From contig JAIEFR010000017.1 of NCBI GenBank assembly GCA_029066845.1, forward strand, positions 170,476 to 234,475: a DNA stretch of 64,000 nt. The letters run 5' to 3'. Every line of letters starts with the position of its first letter. The first letter of the stretch is position 1. Of this stretch, positions 57,001 to 64,000 are shown in pieces. The position numbers were made by a program, and so were the translations under genes. Below the pieces are notes generated by a model. That model searched no databases. It saw nothing but the letters and a program-made list of their open reading frames with translations, and had not been told where the DNA came from. The DNA comes from Clostridia bacterium (GTDB lineage Bacteria; Bacillota; Clostridia; Christensenellales; Borkfalkiaceae).

Positions 57001-57898
57001 TTCTGCCGTTCTCATAGTTGAGGGTAACGGCCAGACCGTTATAATTGAACTCTCTGCCCTTTAAAAGCTTTGTAACCGCGCCGCTTACGGTTATGCCGCT
57101 CTTATCGGAAACTTCCAACTCCTCGCTAATGGATATTTTATACAGACGGAACGAACCCTGCGTTGCGACCGAATACGTACCCGCCTCAAGATTTGTAAAC
57201 TCTAAGCCGTCCGCAGCAACACCGTTTCCGACGTTAGTCTTTTCACCAAGCTTTTCGCCGCTTGCATCACCCTTATAAACGGTTATGCTTGCAGTACCGG
57301 ACGAAGCACCTTCACCCCAAACTATAAGCGAATTGGTTCTGCCCGTTAAAGTTACGGTGAAAGTTTGACCCTGAGTGTTTACGCAGTCCGTCAGTTTAGA
57401 ACCGTTATAAGTGTTGGTCGACGTTTTGCCCGGCTCGAACCTCATTCCGCTGGCAAACTTAAACTTGCCTGCGTAAACGTATCCGTCGTTACCGACAGTA
57501 CCATTCGCCGTATCGCTGCCGCCGTTTGCATTGCTGGCCTTTTTAAAGTCAACCGAAGTAGTAACCGTTTCGTACTGTGTTTCCTCATCGCCGGGCGTAG
57601 GCGTGGGCGTGGGTGTCGGAGTGGGCGTAGGCGTAGGCGTCGGAGTTTCTTCCTTCGGAACTAACTGATAGCCGCAGTCGGGGCACTTGCCCTGGTCGTT
57701 TGCCGTGCCGTGAGGTACGGTTTCGGTGTGCTGGTCGGTATGCTTACAGTTCGCCTCGTGATAGTGACCTGCGGCGCCGTCCGCTTTCCAGTCGTCGGAA
57801 TAGGTGTGCTTGTGAGCGCAGCCTGCCGCGCCTGCAACGCCCGTTCCGATTGCGCCCGCAATTACGAACACGGACAGAAGTTTGGTTAATTTATTCAT
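54041..57898 (-). CDS. Multidomain pectinesterase (CE8) lipoprotein
   Basis: 1285 residues. Order: lipoprotein signal ending GAAGC; a His-rich region with CPDC; a (TP)n linker; a carbohydrate-binding-like beta domain; a bacterial Ig-like domain (VSGAVTKLLKGREFNYNGL); the CE8 pectin methylesterase domain; a Listeria-Bacteroides-type repeat; and three more beta modules, two of them related (NNSWARWKDDNASISF and NNSWLKFGSDAGGISF). In CE8 the catalytic aspartates are kept (HDTLYAD, TDYIFGD) with the arginine in LARGWD, but the usual QDTLY glutamine is His. The ATG at 57898 follows GGGAGGAAAA; an upstream TTG frame start is rejected. Demethylates pectin at the cell surface, by inference. Confidence 0.85.
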   Translation of the reverse strand: MNKLTKLLSVFVIAGAIGTGVAGAAGCAHKHTYSDDWKADGAAGHYHEANCKHTDQHTETVPHGTANDQGKCPDCGYQLVPKEETPTPTPTPTPTPTPTPTPGDEETQYETVTTSVDFKKASNANGGSDTANGTVGNDGYVYAGKFKFASGMRFEPGKTSTNTYNGSKLTDCVNTQGQTFTVTLTGRTNSLIVWGEGASSGTASITVYKGDASGEKLGEKTNVGNGVAADGLEFTNLEAGTYSVATQGSFRLYKISISEELEVSDKSGITVSGAVTKLLKGREFNYNGLAVTLNYENGRTDAVEVTANMVDSSAVDMETAGKYTVKVKYHDAKDDADFEDTYEVAVYEIDSIALEMYDLNANRETKNVQQVFAKSSSFNSTNLGVVATTSCPGIEAKEKFVLSAATGNEEYSVSGGDTATAGAKTVTVTALDKQTATATYGIQVVDGAFAELAEYEITVDKTAAFAVDAAAGTATVNTVNQALQLLKLGENVKDTAVKTIKIKAGEYKEKVEIDIPNVHFVGDISGAQTMKDVVIWYDALSLTVAHGGVAHSTDGSATVSIRKTGTGFTAKNISFKNYYNTNALYEESKKLGANTQAVACLVRADMVTFENCFFTSYHDTLYADNGRQVYEACEIEGRTDYIFGDNATAYFHNCTVNTIGAGDSKNGGYIVATKGSGVEYGYIFDGCTFGGDDAVTPGTVSLARGWDSGMRLMFMNSEFSDAYSLEYYGDTTSNKNDRYTKMNADPKPAQLFEYNNTGDGALTEAIIATKDSKGVIANMCTVPTAADAAKFADFDIIFAQKNGSVTYAAAWAGTNEQITITIDVEDMDNLEVKVNKNVKLTKALAEELFEIEDYKLTGLYTDATRATAFVYGTALTEAQTLYATYTEADPTIRTSINYVYANDDSHNHGGDDDGAAIDKIKKVTCSDIVVNNSWARWKDDNASISFTALKGTVITITVSGSETLVFNTDEAAADGGVVTYTVTQDGVVTIKRKAGTNAYFRTLSIQVPVTETVIYDYTTDDRYVKDGTADGTAVEGVYNLTFTNMNVNNSWLKFGSDAGGISFIGVKDTIVTIDVYSGTSGLVVTNGVAVNDAEAGEDGVILKSSSADTITFKVAADGLVTIKRQAGNGNSYLSKIKVDPPQTNFGYVYGGTIDTAWVNGGTAEQTSTNGVKALKLAAGTYLTLTLPEAKNKATITLQGWTDGSGMAQPYVNVEFYDADDQLISGATQVGTTPANRDNGPITFGPDNDKKTTITVETETAFKYIKITSNTSGKGIEISSATVKVE

Positions 57899-58032
57899 TT
57901 TTCCTCCCTTATTGAATTGCCGATGCTTTTTTACAGTTAAAAATGTTTGCGCGGCGTTTTGCAACGCCGCGCCCTCTTTTAACCGTAGGATAAAAGAAAG
58001 GCTTTTCAATAATATTTATTTACACTGCTTTT

Positions 58033-58061
58033 ATTTTATCACTAAGTCAATCGCAAGTCAA
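58033..58061 (-). promoter_or_regulatory. Sigma-A promoter for the pectinesterase gene
   Basis: On the minus strand TTGACT (58056-58061), 17 bases, TAAAAT (58033-58038). A second TTGACT lies inside the spacer. Confidence 0.68.
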
Positions 58062-58074
58062 TATATTTTAGTTA

Positions 58075-58103
58075 ATTCGTAACGAATTTTGTTACAAAGT
58101 AAC
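58075..58103. promoter_or_regulatory. Two adjacent palindromes upstream of the pectinesterase promoter
   Basis: ATTCGTAACGAAT (58075-58087) and GTTACAAAGTAAC (58091-58103) are perfect odd-length dyads 3 bases apart, placed just upstream of the -35 box. They look like operator sites for a regulator or activator. Confidence 0.55.
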
Positions 58104-58141
58104 ATATACGTATCACCGCAGACAAGCCGTTCAATGCCCCG

Positions 58142-60583
58142 TCAGCTGCCCTTTCTTTTTAGGGTTACGCTGCCGCCGTCGCCGAAGTTTACAATCAAAT
58201 CGTTCGACGATTGCCATATATCGTGTTTATACTTGCCGCCCTTGTCGATTGCCGACCACTGTTCGGGCGTGCCCGCATAGTTGATAACCTCCGCACAGCC
58301 GAGCGCGCTTTCCCCGATTTCGGTCACGCAAGCGGGCAGGTCGTATTCGGTGAGCGAAGTGCAACGGTAGAACGCAGACTCCCCTATTTCCTCCACGGCT
58401 TTAAGGTCAACCGACATAAGCGCAGTGCAGGAATTGAACGCATAATTACCTATCTTTTTGATACCGTTCGGGAGCGTAGCCAACCGCAAATTTTTGCAGC
58501 CGCTAAACGCAGAATTTCCTATTTCGACGACGTCGGTAGCCGCAATATCCAAGCCTTCCAGCCTCGTGCAGTCGGTAAACGCACTGTCGGCTATCTTCTT
58601 CACGCCGCGCTGAATTGCAATATTTGAAAGCGACCTGCACTCCCTGAACGCGCCGTCCCACGCCTGCACGCTTGCGGGCACCTCTACCGCCGTTATGCCC
58701 GATTCCGCGAAAGCGCGCTCGCCTATAAACTTCAGGTTCGAAGTTTCGTCCGAGCCGACAAGCGCAACGGTAGTCAACACGGAGGTATCGTTCGTTTCCG
58801 TCTTTCTGAACGCGTTGCCGTATATGCCCGTGTAGCCGCTCAGATCGAGACCGGTTGCGCCGCCGTTCGAATAATCGGAAGAAATTACCCAGCCGTCTAT
58901 ACTGTTCACGCCGTTTTCGCTTTTGGTGTAGGCGAGTGAGGAAAGGTCGCCGAGTGCATAAGTGCCCAAGTATTCAACGCCGCCCAGATTGATGCTTTCA
59001 AGTCCGTTGAAAGCATTTGCTCCTATACGCTTTACTCCCGCACTCAGATTGACCGTCTTTAGAGCCGTGCAATACCGGTATGCGTAGGCAGGAATATCGC
59101 CATCCCCGAACAGCGTAAGCGTCTGAACGGATGACGCGTTGTGTCCGTAGTTTGCAGGCACGGTAAGCTCCTTAACCTTGCAGTCCTTTAAAATATTTTC
59201 GCCCACCGATTCAACCGTGTTGTTGATAATAATTTTATTTGCCGTAATGCCCTTGTCGCCTGCCCGACCGTAATTGAAGCAGCCGCCGCCTATGGCTTTT
59301 ACGGTTGTCGGCAAAACTATATCCAGCGTTGCCGCGCCCTTGATTGCAAACGCAAGGTCGCCGATAGTTTCCAGTCCCTCGTTAAACTTTATCTGCGAAA
59401 GACTGTTGCAGTCCGCAAACGCCTTGTCGCCCACCGACTTCACCGAAGCGGGCAGCGAAAGAGAGGTTATTCCCGTTTCCTTGAACGCCGACTCGCCAAT
59501 GCTTTCGACGCCGTTTTCAATTGTTAAGCTTACAAGGCTCCGGCAGGCGTAAAAGGCTTCCTCGCTCACCGTCTTTAAGGAAGCGGGAATGGTAACCGCG
59601 GTAAGCCCGCTTTCCCAGAACGCTTGGTCGCCTATTTCGGTCAGCGTTGCGGGCAGGCTTATATTTTTTAATGCAAAGCAATAGCCGAACGCCATTTCAC
59701 CAATGGAGGTCACGCCCTCGCCAAGCGTTACGTCGGAAAGGTTTTCCGCCCACTGAAACATTTTATCCTGAACAGGGCTGTCTATGCTGATTTTGCTCAG
59801 CACGTTAAGGTTCGCCGCGCACGATTCAAGCCTATTGCCAATCGTCATTTCGGTCAGCTTTTCACAGCCGCCGAAAGCGCGCTCCCCGATAGTTACGATA
59901 TTGGGCAGGTTAAACGAAACGACGTTCGCGCAATTATAAAACGCCAAGTTGCCCAGCGCCTCCACACCCGCGGTGTTAACACTTTCGAAAGCGCAACCGT
60001 AGAAGCAGTTTGCGCCTATCGTTTTAACCGTGTCGGGCAGGGTCAGGGTTGCAAGCGCGGAGCAGCCCTCGAAAGCGCGTTCGCCTATTTCGATCAGCCC
60101 GCTCTCAAACGCAATGCTTTCAAGCTTCGTGCAGTCGCTGAAAGCGAGCTTGCCGACCGACGTAACCGCAGGAAAATCGACCATTTGCAAAAGCACGCAG
60201 CTGTCGAAAATTCTGTCTGGCAGTACGGAAATCGTATCGGGCAAAGTCACCTGCTTTACGCCCGTTCCGCTGAACGCATAGCCTTTAACCGAAGTCACCG
60301 CCTTGCCGTTCACCGTGTCGGGAACGGTTACGGTTTCGCCGTCGCCCTTATACCCTTCAACAAAATTGTCGTCCTCGTCGTATCCGTCGCGGAGGTCCGC
60401 ATACTCGTAGCGCGCAAGCTCGTACGTGTCGTCGTCTTTAAGCTCGAACCGCATATTGTCCTGTATAAAGGATTTATCGTCCCCGTCGTCTTTTCCGCCG
60501 CCGAACAGTCCGCACCCCGCAAAAGCCGCCGCCGACGTCACCGCCGTAACGGCAAGCGCACAAGCAAAAAATTTTTTCTTCAT
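58142..60583 (-). CDS. BspA-type leucine-rich-repeat lipoprotein
   Basis: 813 residues. A lipoprotein signal ends AFAGC, then a short acidic region, then more than 20 LRR_5/BspA units of about 23 residues with the core I-x-x-x-A-F-x-x-C-x-x-L (for example GERAFEGCSALATLTLPDTV and GESAFKETGITSLSLPASV). Such proteins bind host or bacterial surfaces; the ligand is unknown. AGAGGTAGTT precedes the ATG. The next gene downstream is the pectinesterase lipoprotein on the same strand, with its own promoter and no clear terminator between. Confidence 0.9.
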   Translation of the reverse strand: MKKKFFACALAVTAVTSAAAFAGCGLFGGGKDDGDDKSFIQDNMRFELKDDDTYELARYEYADLRDGYDEDDNFVEGYKGDGETVTVPDTVNGKAVTSVKGYAFSGTGVKQVTLPDTISVLPDRIFDSCVLLQMVDFPAVTSVGKLAFSDCTKLESIAFESGLIEIGERAFEGCSALATLTLPDTVKTIGANCFYGCAFESVNTAGVEALGNLAFYNCANVVSFNLPNIVTIGERAFGGCEKLTEMTIGNRLESCAANLNVLSKISIDSPVQDKMFQWAENLSDVTLGEGVTSIGEMAFGYCFALKNISLPATLTEIGDQAFWESGLTAVTIPASLKTVSEEAFYACRSLVSLTIENGVESIGESAFKETGITSLSLPASVKSVGDKAFADCNSLSQIKFNEGLETIGDLAFAIKGAATLDIVLPTTVKAIGGGCFNYGRAGDKGITANKIIINNTVESVGENILKDCKVKELTVPANYGHNASSVQTLTLFGDGDIPAYAYRYCTALKTVNLSAGVKRIGANAFNGLESINLGGVEYLGTYALGDLSSLAYTKSENGVNSIDGWVISSDYSNGGATGLDLSGYTGIYGNAFRKTETNDTSVLTTVALVGSDETSNLKFIGERAFAESGITAVEVPASVQAWDGAFRECRSLSNIAIQRGVKKIADSAFTDCTRLEGLDIAATDVVEIGNSAFSGCKNLRLATLPNGIKKIGNYAFNSCTALMSVDLKAVEEIGESAFYRCTSLTEYDLPACVTEIGESALGCAEVINYAGTPEQWSAIDKGGKYKHDIWQSSNDLIVNFGDGGSVTLKRKGS

Positions 60584-60619
60584 AACTACCTCTTTAAACA
60601 GTATAATTTACTGACTATA

Positions 60620-60648
60620 ATTTTATTATGTGCAAAAATAAAAAGCAA
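60620..60648 (-). promoter_or_regulatory. Sigma-A promoter for the BspA-type gene
   Basis: On the minus strand TTGCTT (60643-60648), 17 bases, TAAAAT (60620-60625). Confidence 0.55.
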
Positions 60649-60696
60649 GCAACGCCGCTTTACAATCCGTCAACTTAACCTTGCAAATTAAAAAAA

Positions 60697-60710
60697 CCGC
60701 CTTGCGGCGG
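60697..60710 (-). terminator. Terminator after the XRE gene
   Basis: CCGCC and GGCGG close a TTGC (GCAA on the minus strand) loop; seven T follow on the minus strand. Confidence 0.75.
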
Positions 60711-60722
60711 CTTATTTTTATG

Positions 60723-61217
60723 CTACTTTTTCTTACGTTTCTTTATTACTATCACGCTGACGACGAACGCTATCAAAAACATAACCGCCCACCCGGGAGC
60801 CACTATCAGAAGCATATAAAAGGTTGCCGGGTCCGCGAGGTTAGCCGACTTCATTACGACAAGCATAAATATGAACGCCGAAAGCGCGCTGACGCCTATC
60901 AGCGCAAGCGTGATTATGCCCGCGATTATAAGCGCCCTGACTATGCCCGACTTTTTCCTTGCGGGCTTGACTTCGGGGGCTTCTGGCACGGTTGCGGACT
61001 GCGGTTCGTCCGCCGCTTCCACGCCGTTTATCAGCCAGTCCAGGCTCACGCCGAAATATGCGCCTATCGCAGCCGCCTTTTCGGAGTCGGGCACGCTCTG
61101 TCCCGTCTCCCACTTGGAAACCGCCTGACGCGATACGCCGAGCTTATCTGCAAACTCCTCCTGCGACAAGCCGCTCTTCTTTCTCAGATTATAAATTCTT
61201 TCGCCGAATTCAACCAT
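60723..61217 (-). CDS. XRE-family regulator with two C-terminal membrane segments
   Basis: 164 residues. The helix-turn-helix (RIYNLRKKSGLSQEEFADKL and GVSRQAVSKWETGQSVP) occupies the first 65 residues and two membrane segments lie near residues 92-118 and 130-155. Membrane-anchored XRE proteins of this build are common in Clostridia and probably sense an envelope signal. The ATG at 61217 has TATAAT 6 bases upstream and no ribosome site: another leaderless candidate. Target genes are unknown; nearby surface-protein genes are possible. Confidence 0.88.
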   Translation of the reverse strand: MVEFGERIYNLRKKSGLSQEEFADKLGVSRQAVSKWETGQSVPDSEKAAAIGAYFGVSLDWLINGVEAADEPQSATVPEAPEVKPARKKSGIVRALIIAGIITLALIGVSALSAFIFMLVVMKSANLADPATFYMLLIVAPGWAVMFLIAFVVSVIVIKKRKKK

Positions 61218-61223
61218 AGCCAC

Positions 61224-61252
61224 ATTATACACCGCCTCGCAAAAAATTGCAA
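61224..61252 (-). promoter_or_regulatory. Promoter giving a leaderless XRE-regulator mRNA
   Basis: On the minus strand TTGCAA (61247-61252), 17 bases, TATAAT (61224-61229), then 6 bases to the ATG at 61217. Confidence 0.78.
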
Positions 61253-61276
61253 GCCGCCGCATATAACGCAATTAAA

Positions 61277-61302
61277 AGCCCCGCGGCGGTTGCCGCGGGG
61301 CT
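61277..61302 (-). terminator. Terminator after the large repeat protein gene
   Basis: An 11-base perfect stem (AGCCCCGCGGC and complement) with a GGTT loop (AACC on the minus strand) is followed by TTTTAATTGC on the minus strand. Confidence 0.9.
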
Positions 61303-61308
61303 CTCATA

Positions 61309-64000
61309 TCAGTCCTTATTTTCGTCGTCCGTAAAGCCCATATCGGTTATCGGGTCCGCGGGGGTATAGAAGCCGCCCACGTCGAATACACGTCCGTCGT
61401 CCACAGGCATAGGCGCGACAAAGTTGCGCACAACCGTCCTGCCCGAAGGCGCCGCCTGCGCGTTCTGCGCCGAAGCTCCCTGCGCCTGCTTCTTGGTGGT
61501 GTCAATCTTGGTCGTCGTCACCGTGGTCATAACCGCGTCGGGAGGTACCTGAGCCGCAACGGGTGCCGCACTTGCCGCCGCGCCTTCGGGCGCTGCGGGC
61601 TGCGCCGCAGGCTTTTCGACAGCCAGCACCTTTTTAACCGTCGCTTCTACAAGCTCGGTCAGTGTCTGCATCGAAACGCCGCTCTGCGCTACCTGATCGC
61701 CGCCCAAACGGTTGAGGATATTTGCCAGCTGCATATCGGTTTTCGCCTGAGCAATTTGCTGCTCGGTCAACGCCTTTGCTGTCTGCTCCGCCCTCAACGC
61801 CGCCTGCTCCGCCTTCATAGTGGCGAATTCTGCCTGCATCTGCATAAACATCGCCTCGCTAATCGACGAGCCGCCGCCCATAGGCGCGGACTGCGCCACA
61901 GGCTGTGACTGAGGCATTTGCTGATTCATCATCTGGGGCATCTGGGGCATTTGAGGCATCATCATCTGAGGCTGAGCCATACGCGCCGCCATACGCTCTT
62001 CACGCTCTTCGCGGCGACGCTCTTCTTCACGCTGTCTGCGCTCATCATCCTTACGCTCGCGCTCTTCTTCCTTGCGCTCGCGTTCCGCCTTTTCCTCGGC
62101 AAGTCTGCGTTCCTCGCGCTCGCGCTTCTTCTTGGAAGAACGTACCGCAAGTGCGATTATCAATATGAGAAGTATCAGCGCAACAACCGCGATTACTATC
62201 CACAGCCAGTTTGCCTTTACAACCGCCAGCACCTTTTCGAAGCCCGTAAGCTCCTTGGCGGGCGTGGTATAGCTGAACGATTTAACGGTGTACTGTGCCG
62301 CGCTCGCGTCAAGGTCGAAGTTATCGGTATCAACCAGTTCAGCCTTAACGTAGTACGTGGTTTCCTTTGCAAGGTCTTCCGCCGCAACTTCTTCCGTGCA
62401 AGCCTCGTCCGTATAGTACTTCAAGGTTACGACGTCGGCAATCGCACCGATAAAGCTCTCGCTCTTGAACTCGGGCAGCGCGCCGTCCTTCCTGGTCGCG
62501 GTAAGTACCGCCCTTGCAATGCTCCAGTCAACGGCAACTTCGTTTGCTAAAAGCGTTACTTCGCCGTCGTATACTGCCACCGCAAACACTTTTTTGCTCA
62601 CTGTCGTTGCCGTAGCCCACTCGTAATTTTCGTAGTCGTTCAGAGCAAACACTGCCTTATATGTGCCGACATTCAAACCGCTTTGAAGCTTGTCGGTGAC
62701 GAAGGTCATCAACTCGCCGTCGTAGCCGTTAAAGTTGTCAACGGTAGGTTTTACAGCAAAGCCCGTGTAACCAAGACCGCCCTTGAACGTGGGCAGAGCA
62801 ACCTTGACCTTCTGCACCGTAATATTGACTACGGTAGAAACCTCATTGTCCAACTCGTCCGTGTACTTGACGGTAACGCTTACGGGACCGGATTTAAACT
62901 TTCCGTCAGCGCGCAGCTTGTCGCAGGTTATTTCAAGGTCTTCAACCTTAACGCTTTCCTTCTTGCCGTTGTTGTATTCTATTTCGGCGGTAAGCTTTGT
63001 CTTCAACTCGTCCAGAGTGTTTGCGGTATTAAACACCGCGCCGTCCTCCAATTTCGCCGAAATGCTTTCAACTACCGCGTCGCTGATTTTCAGCGTGATT
63101 TCAACGGGCTCTATTTCGTTGTAGTTGTCCTTATCCTCGGGCTCGAAATACGCCTTAACGACGTAGTCGCCGGGGTCGGTAAATTCGGGAGGCGTGCTCG
63201 TCTTAACCGTCTTGCCGTTCTTGTCAACGTACTCGTATACGACAGACTTGACGCCTTCGGGAAGTTCTTTGACTTCAACCTTGTGCGCGGAGCCGTCGCT
63301 GAGAACGGTGCCGCCCTTAAACGTATCCTCGGGAATTTCCACGTCCGCCTTTGCGATATTTACCACCGCGCTGACGGGCTTGATTTCCTCGTAATTGTCC
63401 TCGTCGTAATCGAAGCCGACTTCGACGATGTAATCGCCCGCGCCGCTTATTTCCGAAACGGGCTCCCACTTGGAAGGATCCTTAGGAGTGCCGTCAGCCT
63501 TGAATTCGGGCTTGCCCTTACCCGTGTACTTCTTGTATACGGGCGCCTTGGGCGTAACGCCGTCGGGCAGGCTTTCGGTATCGACATCCAACACGAAGCC
63601 GCCGTCGGGGCTGTAGGTGCCGGTATATCCGCCGTTTGCAGCAGGCTTCAAGCCGCCGCTGCTGCCTGTGCTTTCGCCCGTGGGCGTTATGGTTGCGCCG
63701 TCCATATCGTGCGTGCCCTTGCCGATAGTAACGGTCGTGCTCATACCTTCAACGTCCTGATAGTCGTCGCCGCCGTCAAAGGTTACGTCAACCTTGTACT
63801 CGCCCGCGCCGTCTATCTTGTCAACGGGCTCCCACTCCTGAGTTTCGGGATTCTTTTTCTTAATCGTCGTATCCTTGATGGTAACGCCGTCGGGCAACGT
63901 GTCGGGGTCTATGCCTATATCGTAGCCGCCGTCGGGGCTGTAAGTGCCGGTATATCCGCCCTTGCCGTCCGAGGTAAGTCCGCCGCCCGCTTCGGGCTTG
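61309..64000 (-). CDS. Large surface protein with MBG-like repeats, one membrane segment and a long cytoplasmic tail (5-prime end outside window)
   Basis: At least 896 residues; the frame stays open to the window edge, so an internal TTG at 63897 is not a start. The outer part has tandem repeats of about 100 residues sharing GGYTGTYSPDGG, LPDGVT and GAGDY/GAGEYKVDVTFD units, resembling MBG or bacterial Ig-like modules. One membrane segment (NWLWIVIAVVALILLILII) is followed by about 280 cytoplasmic residues: a highly charged R/E coiled coil, an M/P/Q-rich patch (PQMPQMPQMMNQQ), a second coiled coil and a disordered A/P-rich end. Such a long tail behind a repeat ectodomain is unusual. Function unknown. 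Confidence 0.8.
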   Translation of the reverse strand, partial: KPEAGGGLTSDGKGGYTGTYSPDGGYDIGIDPDTLPDGVTIKDTTIKKKNPETQEWEPVDKIDGAGEYKVDVTFDGGDDYQDVEGMSTTVTIGKGTHDMDGATITPTGESTGSSGGLKPAANGGYTGTYSPDGGFVLDVDTESLPDGVTPKAPVYKKYTGKGKPEFKADGTPKDPSKWEPVSEISGAGDYIVEVGFDYDEDNYEEIKPVSAVVNIAKADVEIPEDTFKGGTVLSDGSAHKVEVKELPEGVKSVVYEYVDKNGKTVKTSTPPEFTDPGDYVVKAYFEPEDKDNYNEIEPVEITLKISDAVVESISAKLEDGAVFNTANTLDELKTKLTAEIEYNNGKKESVKVEDLEITCDKLRADGKFKSGPVSVTVKYTDELDNEVSTVVNITVQKVKVALPTFKGGLGYTGFAVKPTVDNFNGYDGELMTFVTDKLQSGLNVGTYKAVFALNDYENYEWATATTVSKKVFAVAVYDGEVTLLANEVAVDWSIARAVLTATRKDGALPEFKSESFIGAIADVVTLKYYTDEACTEEVAAEDLAKETTYYVKAELVDTDNFDLDASAAQYTVKSFSYTTPAKELTGFEKVLAVVKANWLWIVIAVVALILLILIIALAVRSSKKKREREERRLAEEKAERERKEEERERKDDERRQREEERRREEREERMAARMAQPQMMMPQMPQMPQMMNQQMPQSQPVAQSAPMGGGSSISEAMFMQMQAEFATMKAEQAALRAEQTAKALTEQQIAQAKTDMQLANILNRLGGDQVAQSGVSMQTLTELVEATVKKVLAVEKPAAQPAAPEGAAASAAPVAAQVPPDAVMTTVTTTKIDTTKKQAQGASAQNAQAAPSGRTVVRNFVAPMPVDDGRVFDVGGFYTPADPITDMGFTDDENKD

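Noticed and set aside
57597..57655. Short tandem DNA repeat (GTGGGC/GTAGGC units)
   Set aside because: It simply encodes the (TP)n linker of the pectinesterase lipoprotein in frame.

Overview
The window reads as chromosome of an uncultured, endospore-forming Clostridia-type Firmicute, probably a gut lineage related to Christensenellales or Borkfalkiaceae (the order-level guess is inference). Support comes from a gerA-type germination operon (30195-33888), spoIVFA/spoIVFB homologues (37223-38937), spmA-spmB (42918-43999), a SipL-like SPOCS/LysM protein and a Veg-like protein (47311-49103). Single-chain glycyl-tRNA synthetase, formate-THF ligase, PPi-type phosphofructokinase and lipoprotein signals of Gram-positive type fit as well. 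GC looks close to 50 percent. I see no rRNA, tRNA, insertion sequence, prophage or CRISPR array. Gene density is high and no gene-free stretch exceeds about 300 bases.

Layout. 1-8342: serine dehydratase (cut by the window edge), an HtrA-like lipoprotein, a UDP-sugar pyrophosphorylase, a NUDIX hydrolase, a LemA/DUF2207 pair, rplI, a tiny cysteine-rich DUF1540 gene and a membrane protein. 8354-18652: fhs-glnS, glyQS, an ABC-F/radical SAM/membrane-protein operon, and metK behind a SAM riboswitch with a readable antiterminator/terminator switch. 18714-29383: pcrA-ligA, rpsU, a heavy-metal permease, an ABC ATPase with its catalytic motifs lost, queH, a divergent carbamoyltransferase, trmB and a phosphoesterase. 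29537-38937: gerA operon, a PadR-DUF1700-DUF4097 envelope module, ogg, a phospholipase C-like gene and spoIVFAB. 39089-49704: rsmA, metG-tatD, spmAB, a candidate small RNA, an ispE/nifS operon, sipL-veg. 49905-64000: mostly large exported proteins (propeller-like sensor, CE8 pectinesterase lipoprotein, BspA-type leucine-rich-repeat lipoprotein, a repeat protein with a long cytoplasmic tail), with PPi-PFK and an XRE regulator between them. This suggests contact with plant polysaccharide or host surfaces.

Regulatory reading. Many sigma-A promoters can be read by eye with 17-base spacers. At least six genes (16403 radical SAM, queH, trmB, metG, ispE, the 60723 XRE gene), plus spmA with a sigma-E-like promoter, have the -10 box 6 to 9 bases before the ATG and no Shine-Dalgarno. 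Their mRNAs should be leaderless or nearly so. Other genes have strong AGGAGG-type sites, so two start modes appear to coexist. The most unusual items are this leaderless class, the degenerate MalK-type ATPase (24846-26066), an integrase-like core-binding domain on a membrane protein (13387-14481), the divergent carbamoyltransferase (26891-27829), a 19-base stem-loop repeat found after two unrelated stop codons, and a candidate C-rich small RNA (44148-44243). No complete new multi-gene system is proven by sequence alone. Positions of short sites were counted by eye and may be off by one base.
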